In this document: positions 38,722-55,649 of the stretch, in pieces
Layout: each line of letters begins with the position of its first letter
How positions within the stretch are numbered: the first letter of the stretch is position 1
Assembly: GCA_903867305.1 (NCBI GenBank)
Contig: CAIPQU010000045.1
Span: 62,001-126,000 of the forward strand
Reading direction: 5' to 3'
Origin: an uncultured beta proteobacterium
GTDB lineage: Bacteria; Pseudomonadota; Gammaproteobacteria; Burkholderiales; Burkholderiaceae
DNA: 64,000 nt
The notes under the pieces: generated by a model
Seen by the model: the letters and a program-made list of their open reading frames with translations, nothing else
What the model was told of the DNA's origin: nothing
The model's database searches: none
Made by a program: the position numbers and the translations under genes

Positions 38722-39798
38722 CTACCATACCGGCTTTAAACGCAAGTTGACTGGAAGCTCATTCGGGATAACCGGCATCATATATAAGCTGACAAATGTT
38801 ATACCTGCAAGTAAGCCATTTCCAAGCTGCTGCAACTTTGATAAGATGCCCGATTGTTCTTTGAGCTCTTCAATCCGGTCAGACAACTGTCTCAAGCGCT
38901 CAAATTTTTCCCAGACTTTGGAATTGTCTAAATCAATCGTAAATGGGAATACTTGTTTACTAATTTCAGAAGTCAGTTTTAATACTTCACGATCGTATTC
39001 AGTCGGAGATACTCCTAGCGCCTGATGAAACTCTACCCTTGAATGATCGCGGACATACATCGTTGCAAAAACGGCTAATAAAAAGAAGCGGATCCAATAA
39101 CGATTAATACCAGTAAGTAATTTCGGGTTAGAACGCATGATCACTGCAAAAGCTTCACCATGTCGAAACTCGTCATTACACCATTTTTCAAACCATAAAA
39201 AAATGGGGTGGAAACGAATCTCTGGATTCTTCTCAACGACTCTAAAAATCTTAATATATCTAGCGTACCCAATTTTTTCGGATAAGTAGGTAGCGTAAAA
39301 AATAAATTTAGGTTTAAAAAAAGTATATTTTTTAGTTCTTGCTAAAAAACCAAGATCAACACCAATACCAAAATCCTTTAACCATTGGTTAATGAATCCA
39401 GCATGTCGGCTCTCATCTCTGGCCATATAACCAAACAACTCTTTAAATTCGGGATTATTGACTTTCTTTTTTATCTCGGCATACAACACACAACCAGAGA
39501 ACTCAGACGTAATAGAGCTAATCAAGAAGTCTAAAAATTCTTGATAAAGACCTTCTGGTAACTTTGAATAATCTTTCAACATATCATCAGGACGCTGAAA
39601 GTGCGATTGGTTAGGATCGGCCGCGAATTCGGCCATTAATTTATCCCACTCTGAACGCAATCCATCAATTTTCATATTATCTAATTCGTCAAAATCAGTG
39701 GTATAAAAACGTGGGCTTAATACGGTATTCTGTAAAGCCATGTCGGTTGCAATATTAATGGGGTTAGTATCTTTAAACTCTGGTGCTAATGTATTCAT
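38722..39798 (-). CDS. acsF: Aerobic Mg-protoporphyrin IX monomethyl ester cyclase
   Basis: A 358-residue di-iron oxidase forming the isocyclic ring E of bacteriochlorophyll with O2. The diiron motifs are seen as EFSGCVLYAEIKKK (Glu region), ARDESRHAGFINQWL (ExxH), and NDEFRHGEAFAVIMRS (second ExxH). The length equals that of other AcsF proteins. An O2-dependent cyclase fits an aerobic phototroph, and no anaerobic bchE is present here. It starts within the stop of the small unknown gene upstream (overlap of 4 bp) and is followed by puhE. Confidence 0.95.
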   Translation of the reverse strand: MNTLAPEFKDTNPINIATDMALQNTVLSPRFYTTDFDELDNMKIDGLRSEWDKLMAEFAADPNQSHFQRPDDMLKDYSKLPEGLYQEFLDFLISSITSEFSGCVLYAEIKKKVNNPEFKELFGYMARDESRHAGFINQWLKDFGIGVDLGFLARTKKYTFFKPKFIFYATYLSEKIGYARYIKIFRVVEKNPEIRFHPIFLWFEKWCNDEFRHGEAFAVIMRSNPKLLTGINRYWIRFFLLAVFATMYVRDHSRVEFHQALGVSPTEYDREVLKLTSEISKQVFPFTIDLDNSKVWEKFERLRQLSDRIEELKEQSGILSKLQQLGNGLLAGITFVSLYMMPVIPNELPVNLRLKPVW

Positions 39799-40130
39799 GG
39801 CACTCTCCTTTTGGTTTGAGCTTCATTTATAGATTGAAGTTCTCTTGCGCGCTGTTTTGAAAATCTTGTTGATGAAAAACTTACTTCATAAAGCATCGTG
39901 ATTTCAAATCTTGAAAATGTGCATATTAACCATTTCTTGAATGAACTTGCCTTGAAATACGATGCTTTTCCTTCTACATGCCTCTTTTGACCATAGGGTA
40001 AATCAAACGGTACTTGATGCAGTTGCACAGCATCTCCAGGGCCAATATCAACCCCATCTAGTTCAACATGGGCATATAAATCCTCCCATGTATTCGCCAT
40101 CTCTAATGAATAATTTACTTGTTTAGTCAT
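39795..40130 (-). CDS. Small soluble protein of unknown function in the puhC-acsF gap
   Basis: A 111-residue protein without signal peptide or membrane segment. The N-terminal half is acidic (EMANTWEDLYAHVELDGVDIGPGDAVQLHQVPF), the middle carries GKASYFKASSFKKW, and the C-terminal end is basic (STRFSKQRAREL). FEITMLYEVSFS is a recognisable strand-like stretch. Its fixed place between puhC and acsF, and coupling to acsF by a 4-bp overlap, suggest a partner in ring cyclisation or RC assembly. I recall small unnamed ORFs at this place in other betaproteobacterial clusters, but cannot name a family. Confidence 0.75.
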   Translation of the reverse strand: MTKQVNYSLEMANTWEDLYAHVELDGVDIGPGDAVQLHQVPFDLPYGQKRHVEGKASYFKASSFKKWLICTFSRFEITMLYEVSFSSTRFSKQRARELQSINEAQTKRRVP

Positions 40131-40138
40131 ATCAATTC

Positions 40139-40585
40139 CTAGGAACGATCTTTCTTTAGAAAGGCCCTAAAATCTTTAACATTCGTCGATCCAAAAGACT
40201 CTAACTCAATTTTAGTATTTGTCGTCGGATCCTTCAAAATTAAGCGACCATCATCGTATGCCATCAAAAAAAGCGGCTCATCTTGACCAATGCCATGAAT
40301 TCTTCTTTCTCTTGCGATGGTTCTTAAGATACCTCGGATAAAACCAGCCTCACCATGAATGACATCGATGACCTTATTCGAGGAAGAATCAATGACTACA
40401 ACAGCACCATCTTTTTGATCCTCAAATTTGAGTATCTTTGTCGCTACAGGTTGTCTTTCAGGTTCATAAATTTTGACCTCTAAAAACAACTTATTAGCAA
40501 TAAAACCTAAACCACTAATCAAAGCACAGATGATTGCTGCTTTAGTGGAGTTTGATAACTTTGAGTTGGGGAATACGTAGCTCAT
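40139..40585 (-). CDS. puhC: Photosynthetic complex assembly protein PuhC
   Basis: A 148-residue protein with one N-terminal membrane anchor (about residues 14-34) and a periplasmic domain. EPERQPVATKILKFEDQKDGAVVVID, the GEAGFIRGILRTIARERR segment and FLMAYDDGRLILKDP match PuhC, required for efficient RC-LH1 assembly in Rhodobacter. It starts 7 bp after puhB and is followed after 8 bp by the small unknown gene. The gene order puhA-B-C is the usual one. Confidence 0.9.
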   Translation of the reverse strand: MSYVFPNSKLSNSTKAAIICALISGLGFIANKLFLEVKIYEPERQPVATKILKFEDQKDGAVVVIDSSSNKVIDVIHGEAGFIRGILRTIARERRIHGIGQDEPLFLMAYDDGRLILKDPTTNTKIELESFGSTNVKDFRAFLKKDRS

Positions 40586-40592
40586 GGTGTCC

Positions 40593-41294
40593 TTATGTAA
40601 GCCCTAAATCATTCGTTAAGTTATTGGATAACACTTGTGCCGAACGATCAGTATTTTTTGCTAAGTTTTTTACATTCACTTGATTCGAGGAAACTTGGTT
40701 TTCTTCACACCAAGCAGTAGTTAAGATTTTTGCAACTTCTTTAACATTCGGTATATTTCTAAGCATCGGCTCAGGATGTGTGAAGCGAGCAGGCCTTGCA
40801 TGTGGCCATAAGTGAAAATAAGCTATTTTCGTATTCTCATTGATCTTCAATGGAATATGACCAAAACTATCTTTAGATTCTGTAAAGTCAGCACTGACAA
40901 TTTGTTTGAATGGCACATTAAATGTTTTCGTCAATGCAATGCCGATACGCATGACTACCCGATGATTCGTAATCGTATAAACCGTGGTAGATGAGGTGAG
41001 ATACGCCAAGCTTACGACCAAACCAATACAAACCACACTTAGGGCGATCATCCAAAGAGCTGAAATAAGGATCAATTTGAGGGTGTTATCAATTAAAAAT
41101 CCATCGATAATTTGGTATAGCACGACAAATACAAAGTATCCAATGATGGGGCGAATATAGAAAATATCTTTAGCAGTTCTCCAAAAGTCTGGCGAACCCT
41201 GCCACAAAATCTGCTCTCCAGCTGGAAGTTTTTCTGGCAATCCATATTGAGCTTCCAGCTCATATTCGCGACCATTATTGAGTCTTGTTCTCAT
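40593..41294 (-). CDS. puhB: Photosynthetic complex assembly protein PuhB
   Basis: A 233-residue membrane protein with two or three transmembrane segments near residues 45-95 and a PH-like (bPH) domain (STTVYTITNHRVVMRIGIALTKTFNVPF). LPAGEQILWQGSPDFWRTAKDIFYIRP at the start and YFHLWPHARPARFTHPEPMLRN are characteristic of PuhB, a dimeric RC assembly factor. It overlaps the puhA stop by 4 bp (ATGA). Confidence 0.92.
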   Translation of the reverse strand: MRTRLNNGREYELEAQYGLPEKLPAGEQILWQGSPDFWRTAKDIFYIRPIIGYFVFVVLYQIIDGFLIDNTLKLILISALWMIALSVVCIGLVVSLAYLTSSTTVYTITNHRVVMRIGIALTKTFNVPFKQIVSADFTESKDSFGHIPLKINENTKIAYFHLWPHARPARFTHPEPMLRNIPNVKEVAKILTTAWCEENQVSSNQVNVKNLAKNTDRSAQVLSNNLTNDLGLT

Positions 41295-42064
41295 ATGAGT
41301 GGCTCCTGACGCTCAGGGGTTGCATATAATAAGCCCGCACCATAATAGGCCATCACTTTTTCTTCTTCTAACAACGTGATTTGCTCATTACTCTTGGTTT
41401 TCGGCACTCCTTGAAATTGAGCTCCTAAAATCGCATGAACTTTGATACCATCAGGTTTAATTAATGCAAAATTTTGTGGCAATAAAACACGATCACCTTG
41501 TGGTAACTGCACCTCAAGATAACGAATCATCGATTCCATATGATCAACCCACAGATCAGTAACCGTCCCACCAGCTTGTTGATCAGCACCATAGACAGTC
41601 ATTCCAATGGGGTTGATATCTTTTGCATGAACTGAAAAAGTCGGCAACTTCGCCAGTGGCACAATTCTAGGTTCACCATGTAATCCAACGTCTGGAACGT
41701 CCGCACGATTGGCATACGATCCAGGTCCCACACCAGCTAGTAACGGATTACCCGTTGGCACTAATGGAGCACCATTCATGTGGTGCGCCGGAACAGCATT
41801 CAGAACTTCAGGCGTAGGTGCATTCGCTAAAGGTGCAACATAGTCGACACCCGCTTCAGTATGAAAAACCTTCGCCTTCGGCATCATAATTAGACCAATT
41901 TCTTTATTGGTGATTTGACCAAATCTCTGCGTCTCAAGAGGAAATCCTTCACGTTTACTTTCTAAGGTCAAATAAAAGAGTAGACCTATAAAAAACAAGA
42001 TGAATAAGGTAAAGATAATTGATGCAACATCCCAATTAGCGGTTACGGCTCCAACTCCATTCAT
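41291..42064 (-). CDS. puhA: Photosynthetic reaction centre H subunit
   Basis: A 257-residue reaction-centre H subunit with a single membrane helix (about residues 12-33) and a large cytoplasmic PRC-barrel domain. YLTLESKREGFPLE after the helix, GPGSYANRADVPDVGLHGEPRIVPL, and VTDLWVDHMESMIRYLEVQL are family motifs. It caps the L/M core and assists quinone protonation. A strong AAAGGAGG ribosome site precedes ATG 42064. It lies 20 bp downstream of lhaA, and in purple bacteria puhA often also uses a promoter within the upstream lhaA gene. Confidence 0.95.
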   Translation of the reverse strand: MNGVGAVTANWDVASIIFTLFILFFIGLLFYLTLESKREGFPLETQRFGQITNKEIGLIMMPKAKVFHTEAGVDYVAPLANAPTPEVLNAVPAHHMNGAPLVPTGNPLLAGVGPGSYANRADVPDVGLHGEPRIVPLAKLPTFSVHAKDINPIGMTVYGADQQAGGTVTDLWVDHMESMIRYLEVQLPQGDRVLLPQNFALIKPDGIKVHAILGAQFQGVPKTKSNEQITLLEEEKVMAYYGAGLLYATPERQEPLI

Positions 42065-42084
42065 AACTTCCTCCTTTTAAATAA

Positions 42085-43511
42085 TTAGCCGGGTAAATCA
42101 GCTAATCCAAACTTCATGACTGATCCATTTGGTTTTGATCGATACAACACCAATGGTCCTAAAGCAATTAATGTTGCAAATATTAAATAAATTTCAATGT
42201 GATAAACAAATTGGTATCCAATGGCCGGATGGTGCAATGCCTCACCTAAATAACCTTGCTGAGCAATCTCTGAAATAAGGTCACGTATTAATCCACCAAG
42301 AGAAATCGCTAATCCTGAAGACATCGTATTGACTGCGCCCCAAGCACCAATGGCCATCCCAGTCATACCGAGGTTATCCAATTGCATCGCAATGATCAAG
42401 GTACTCACCGAAAATAAGCCCGCACCGAATCCAATCAGTGTTGCGCCAATCCTAAACAAGGTTGGTGAAGACATCGGTTCAGCAAAAATGACAGCCGCAA
42501 ATGCCACCAAACCCACTAATAATGCAAGACCAGCAATCCGGTAAGGGTCGTGCCCCTTAGATAACCAACGGGCAGCTAAGGCAAATGCAAATAAAGCACC
42601 ACCTGACATGAGCGCTGTTAATAAACTGGTTTGAGAAACGCTCAAATGAAGAATCTCTCCACCATACGGCTCAAGAATAATATCTTGCATGCTAAAAGCT
42701 GCAGTTCCTAAACCTAAAGTGATTAAAAATCTTTTAATTTGGGCGTGACCTGCAAAACTCTTCCAACTTTCTTTAAAGTCAGGGATAGCACGATCAGGAT
42801 TGGTGATATGAGGTTGTCTTGCCTCTTGCTTCCAAAGAGCAATGATATTCAGGAAGATGGTGACGCTTGCTGCACCCTGCACAACTTGAATGAGTTGAAA
42901 CTGCGAAAATGGGTTTAAAAAGAAACTAAAGACAATGCCACTAATAACCATACCAACAAGGAGCATGACATACATTAAGGCAACGACCCTAGGTCTCGAT
43001 TCTTCTGAGGCAATATCGGTCGCAAGCGCTAAACCAGCGGTTTGGGTAGTTTGCATTCCAGCCCCAACCAGTAAAAAGGCCAAAGTACTCGCACCCAAAC
43101 TAAACCAAGCTGGCCAATGGGTATCTCCTGATAATAGAATTAAGGCAAAGGGCATAATCGACAAGCCCCCAAATTGTAATAACGTACCAATCCAGATATA
43201 AGGTACCCTTCTCCAACCCAATACCGATCGATGTTGATCAGACTTAAATCCAACGAGCGCCCGAAATGGTGCAAATACTAGGGGAACTGCAACCATCAGG
43301 GCCACTAGCCATGCACTAACGCCCATCTCTAATATCAATACCCGATTTAAGGTTCCAATCAATAAGGTTGCTGCCATACCAACCGTAACCTGGAATAAAG
43401 ATAAACGCAAAAGTCGCGATAAAGGTAAATCTTCAGACACCACATCTGCAAATGGGAGCAACTTGGGGCTAACAGCCGTCCAAGTTGTTTTATTCACCCA
43501 AAATGGCAGCT

Positions 43512-43515
<4 letters not shown>
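42085..43515 (-). CDS. lhaA: Light-harvesting 1 assembly protein LhaA (PucC family)
   Basis: A 476-residue MFS-type membrane protein with about 12 transmembrane segments. LRLSLFQVTVGMAATLLIGTLNRVLILEMGVSAWLVALMV, RALVGFKSDQHRSVLGWRRVPYIW and IILEPYGGEILHLSVSQTS match LhaA, encoded between bchM and puhA. It is needed for LH1 assembly. It overlaps bchM by 4 bp. A second family member lies at 34675, and no pucBA genes were seen. Confidence 0.9.
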
Positions 43516-52376
<8,861 letters not shown>

Positions 52377-52406
52377 TCGTAAGCCTGTTGGTGTTTTAAC
52401 TCGCAC

Positions 52407-52424
52407 TGTCAACTAAAGTTTACG
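52407..52424. promoter_or_regulatory. PpsR-like site A before bchF
   Basis: TGT (52407-52409), 12 bp, ACG (52422-52424). The full 18-mer is TGTCAACTAAAGTTTACG, which has one change from TGT-N12-ACA, with outer positions TGTCAA and TTTACG near-palindromic. It is 31 bp upstream of the bchF ATG. Confidence 0.6.
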
Positions 52425-52464
52425 CCCAAAATAATTTACGCAACATAGGGCTTTCCCTTAATAA

Positions 52465-52482
52465 CGTAAATATAATTAGACA
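52465..52482. promoter_or_regulatory. PpsR-like site B in the bchF-aerR gap
   Basis: CGT (52465-52467), 12 bp, ACA (52480-52482). It departs from TGT-N12-ACA in one base of the first half-site. It lies midway between bchF and the aerR-like gene, 33 bp (centre to centre, about three helix turns) from site C. Confidence 0.55.
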
Positions 52483-52497
52483 CTAGTAAAAAATAGG

Positions 52498-52515
52498 TGT
52501 AAATTAAACTTTACG
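52498..52515. promoter_or_regulatory. PpsR-like site C in the bchF-aerR gap
   Basis: TGT (52498-52500), 12 bp, ACG (52513-52515), with the same YGTMAA...TTKACR outline as sites A, D and E. It lies about 37 bp upstream of the chosen aerR-like ATG (52553), so it could control both divergent transcripts. Confidence 0.6.
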
Positions 52516-52552
52516 GTAATATCCCTACTTATTAATTTACTTGATCTCATAT

Positions 52553-53467
52553 ATGGTTAAACCTCTAGAAACTATAAAAAATACTTTAATATCTAAGGTA
52601 ATGAGGCAAATGACAAATTCAACAGCTGGGAATGCATCACTTTGCGAAGATGATCAGGGTAAAGATGCCAAGGAAGCGTCAGGACCGGTCGAAATTTTAA
52701 TTCAAATGCTCGATAAAGAAATTATTCCGCGCCTTCTCATTAGCCACCAAGCTAATTCACCTCTTGAAGAATTAGCCTCGACAGGACAACGAAAAATTCA
52801 TGTTGCAGAAGTAGATCTTCTTTGTGGATTATGCGTCAACGGTAGTCAAGATTCTTGTGTAGATTTTGTCAAAAAACTAGTTGCTAAAAATGTTGCAATT
52901 GATTCTATTTACCTTGACTTAATCCCTACCACCGCCAGAAAACTAGGCGAGCTTTGGGAGCAAGATATTTGTAGCTTTACGGATGTTACTATTGGGCTGT
53001 GGCGCTTACAGCATATACTCTACGGTCTTAGCAAAGATTTTCAATTAAAAAATAGTTTACCCATTGAAAACCTCAATGCCCTTCTTCTTCCCGCCCCAAA
53101 ATCACAACATACTTTAGGCCTATTTATTGTTGTGGAATTTTTTAGAAAAGCTGGTTGGCGAGTATGGGGTGAACCTAATTTATCGATCGAAGAAATTAAT
53201 AACTTGATATTTTCACAATGGTTTGATGTGATTGGAATATCCGTTGGGTATAGCGATCAGTTGGTTGGAATCAACCATTTAATCGCTACTCTTCGTGAAC
53301 GTTCCATGAACCCCAATGTAACTTTCATGGTGGGTGGACCACTTTATAGTTCTCACCCTGAACTCTTCAAGGATATTCAGGCTGAAATCAAGTCTGCTGA
53401 TGCAAACGATGCCATTCGGCAAGCTGAAACTCTAGTGTCACAGAAAAAGAATATGGGGTTAAATTAA
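52553..53467 (+). CDS. ppaA: AerR/PpaA-type B12-binding (SCHIC domain) regulator
   Basis: A 304-residue protein with an N-terminal part of about 75 residues, a helical-bundle region (WEQDICSFTDVTIGLWRLQ near residues 135-155) and a C-terminal B12-binding-like Rossmann domain with KSQHTLG, where His186 fills the DxHxxG position. AerR/PpaA are light- and redox-responsive antagonists or co-regulators of CrtJ/PpsR. ATG 52553 is chosen over TTG 52541, though neither has a strong ribosome site. It is directly followed by ppsR. Confidence 0.88.
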   Translation: MVKPLETIKNTLISKVMRQMTNSTAGNASLCEDDQGKDAKEASGPVEILIQMLDKEIIPRLLISHQANSPLEELASTGQRKIHVAEVDLLCGLCVNGSQDSCVDFVKKLVAKNVAIDSIYLDLIPTTARKLGELWEQDICSFTDVTIGLWRLQHILYGLSKDFQLKNSLPIENLNALLLPAPKSQHTLGLFIVVEFFRKAGWRVWGEPNLSIEEINNLIFSQWFDVIGISVGYSDQLVGINHLIATLRERSMNPNVTFMVGGPLYSSHPELFKDIQAEIKSADANDAIRQAETLVSQKKNMGLN

Positions 53468-53500
53468 TTGTTTTACACAAATAAAACACGATACAATTCA

Positions 53501-53518
53501 TGTCAATGCTTTTTTACA
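53501..53518. promoter_or_regulatory. PpsR-type site before ppsR itself
   Basis: TGT (53501-53503) and ACA (53516-53518) are separated by exactly 12 bp. The site ends 13 bp before the chosen ppsR ATG (53532), in the 64-bp gap after the aerR-like gene. Position suggests autoregulation of ppsR. Confidence 0.72.
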
Positions 53519-53531
53519 CTTGGCCGTCAAC

Positions 53532-54953
53532 ATGAATATCCTACCCAATAAAAGCTCGAACAGAATCAATGATATTGATTCCTCGTCCGCTGCTAACCTG
53601 ATTAGTCATGTGGCTGATACAGTTTTGGTGATGGATGAGAACGGTATTATTGAAAATGTTCTCAATACACAAACACCAGGCTTTGCCCATCTGAAGTCAC
53701 TTATTGGAAAATCATGGGTCGAAAGCTCAACTGTTGAAAGCCGAAAAAAAATAGAGATGCTTTTAGCTGCCAAAGATGATGAGAATCATCAAAAATGGCG
53801 TCAAATCAATATTTCTTCCCCAGATAGCCCTGATTTACCTTTAATGGTCATGGTTCTTCACTGCACCCAAGATAATAAGATATTGGGTATAGGTCGAGAT
53901 CTACGCAGCCTTGCTAATCTTCAGCAACGACTCATTGAAGCCCAACAAGCTATTGAGACAGACTATTTACGCCTTCGTTTTGCTGAGGCTCGTTATCGTC
54001 AACTTTTCGATCTAAGCACTACCTCTCATGTCATTATTGATGGTAGTACCTATAAGATTTTAGAAGCAAATTCTGTCGCCCAAGATTTAATGGCTGATAA
54101 AGGACGTCGTATGATTGGACGTTCATTAGCCGAATTTATTGATATGAATGACTTTAATGAACTGCAAGAAGTCTTAAACTCTTCCAGAAATATTAATGTC
54201 TCTAAAAAAATATCGGTAAAGTTAGTAAAAAATTCTGTGCCTGCTGAGATTTCTGTTAATTTCCTCCGAGAAGAAAATCAAACTATTTTTCTGATCAATA
54301 TTATTCTGAACTCACAAATTACTGATCATTCAAGCGTCGATGATAATAGTCTACGATTAATGAATGCTGTGCAACACTCATCAGATGCCTTTGTGATAAC
54401 GGATACACGTGGGAAAATCCTCACTAGTAACCAAACCTTTTTAGAGATGACCAAGGTAGAAAAGATGAGTGAGATTGCGAATGAGCCAATTGATAATTGG
54501 CTGGGTCGCTCTAGCATTGACTTGCAAGTTATATTGAATAACTTAAAAGATAAAAGTTCCATTAAGCACTACATAACGAGCATCATTCCCAATGGAAACT
54601 CCAGTGGTGTTGAAGTTGAACTATCGGCAGTTAAGGTGATTAATGAAAAAGAATCCTATATTGGGTTTAGCATTCGCAGTATTGGTCAGCGTATTTCGCA
54701 AAGAAATCAAACGAACCACGATCTCAAACAAACTGCGACGAAACTGACTGAACTAGTCGGTCGTGTTCCTTTGCGTGATATCGTGAGCGAAACAACCGAT
54801 ATGATCGAAAAGATGTGCATTATGTCGGCCCTTGAGTTGACAATGAATAATCGTGTCTCAGCCTCTGAAATGCTCGGCTTATCACGACAAAGTCTCTACA
54901 TTAAAATGCGCCGTTTTGGCATCACTGAACCTAACGGTACTGAAGATAATTAA
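53532..54953 (+). CDS. ppsR: Transcriptional regulator PpsR/CrtJ
   Basis: A 473-residue regulator with PAS domains (PAS core motifs near residues 30-130, 155-260 and 280-390) and a C-terminal Fis-type helix-turn-helix, SASEMLGLSRQSLYIKMRRFG (about 443-463). It represses pigment and light-harvesting genes under oxygen. Only two cysteines occur: Cys111 and Cys429, the latter in EKMCIMSALEL, corresponding to the HTH-near redox Cys of CrtJ. The other redox Cys (about 249/251 in Rhodobacter) appears absent, since the region near 240-260 has none. ATG 53532 is chosen over TTG 53520. Confidence 0.92.
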   Translation: MNILPNKSSNRINDIDSSSAANLISHVADTVLVMDENGIIENVLNTQTPGFAHLKSLIGKSWVESSTVESRKKIEMLLAAKDDENHQKWRQINISSPDSPDLPLMVMVLHCTQDNKILGIGRDLRSLANLQQRLIEAQQAIETDYLRLRFAEARYRQLFDLSTTSHVIIDGSTYKILEANSVAQDLMADKGRRMIGRSLAEFIDMNDFNELQEVLNSSRNINVSKKISVKLVKNSVPAEISVNFLREENQTIFLINIILNSQITDHSSVDDNSLRLMNAVQHSSDAFVITDTRGKILTSNQTFLEMTKVEKMSEIANEPIDNWLGRSSIDLQVILNNLKDKSSIKHYITSIIPNGNSSGVEVELSAVKVINEKESYIGFSIRSIGQRISQRNQTNHDLKQTATKLTELVGRVPLRDIVSETTDMIEKMCIMSALELTMNNRVSASEMLGLSRQSLYIKMRRFGITEPNGTEDN

Positions 54954-54962
54954 TTCGGCTTT

Positions 54963-55649
54963 ATGGAGCAACAAACTGCGGTACTGAGTCTGGTGGATTA
55001 CAAATCAAGCGCAGTACCTTGGGGTGTTTCTCGTCTAGTCATGGGTAAATACCCTTTCTCGAACATCCCAGGTCTTCAATTTGTCAAAGTTCTTGGTTGT
55101 GGCAAACATGGCGGCTTTGATCTATATCCCAGTTTTAAAAAACAAGGATTATTTTGTGTCTTCAAGTCCCAACAACTCGCTGAAGAATTTTTAAAAAATT
55201 CGTTAATTATCAAAAATTACCAAGTGCATGCTTCTGAATATTTTTCAGTCATGCTCCAGGCCTACTCCTCCAAAGGAAGCTGGTCAAAAAACGAAATGCA
55301 AATTACTCAAGCTACCCCTCTTGAGGGGGCAATTGCTGGAATTACGCGTGCATCGATTAAGTTTTCTAAAGCACCTTCTTTTTGGAGTAAAGCACCACCG
55401 GCTCAAGACTCTCTTGAACAGGCCAAAGGTTGTTTATTAGCAGCAGGTCTAGGTGAGGCACCTTATTTACGACAAGCCACATTTACGATGTGGGAATCAC
55501 CCTCAGCGATGGATCAATATGCTCGCAGTGGAGCACATCTTGAGGCAATTCAAACAGCCTATCAGGGTCAATTTTTTTCAGAGTCCATGTTTACTCGGTT
55601 TATTCCCATTCAACCACAAGGAATTTGGCGAGGTAAGCACTATGGCTAA
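54963..55649 (+). CDS. crtA: Spheroidene monooxygenase
   Basis: A 228-residue monooxygenase adding the C-2 keto group to spheroidene (to spheroidenone) in the presence of O2. LVDYKSSAVPWGVSRLVMGKYPFSNIPGLQFVKVLGCGKHGGFDLYPS, ITRASIKFSKAPSFWSKAPPAQDSL and the C-terminal SGAHLEAIQTAYQGQFFSESMFTRF region match CrtA. It lies 9 bp after ppsR and overlaps crtD by 8 bp. Its presence indicates aerobic production of keto-carotenoids. Confidence 0.9.
   Translation: MEQQTAVLSLVDYKSSAVPWGVSRLVMGKYPFSNIPGLQFVKVLGCGKHGGFDLYPSFKKQGLFCVFKSQQLAEEFLKNSLIIKNYQVHASEYFSVMLQAYSSKGSWSKNEMQITQATPLEGAIAGITRASIKFSKAPSFWSKAPPAQDSLEQAKGCLLAAGLGEAPYLRQATFTMWESPSAMDQYARSGAHLEAIQTAYQGQFFSESMFTRFIPIQPQGIWRGKHYG

Noticed and set aside
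52423-52440. A fourth PpsR-like site between sites A and B
   Set aside because: It reads CGC-N12-ACG, with two changes from TGT-N12-ACA, and its left half is not palindromic with the right. Such a sequence is expected by chance in AT-rich DNA.
53469-53488. TGTTTTACAC..AAAACA before ppsR as a further PpsR site
   Set aside because: The distance between TGT and ACA is 14 bp, not 12, so it does not fit the spacing.
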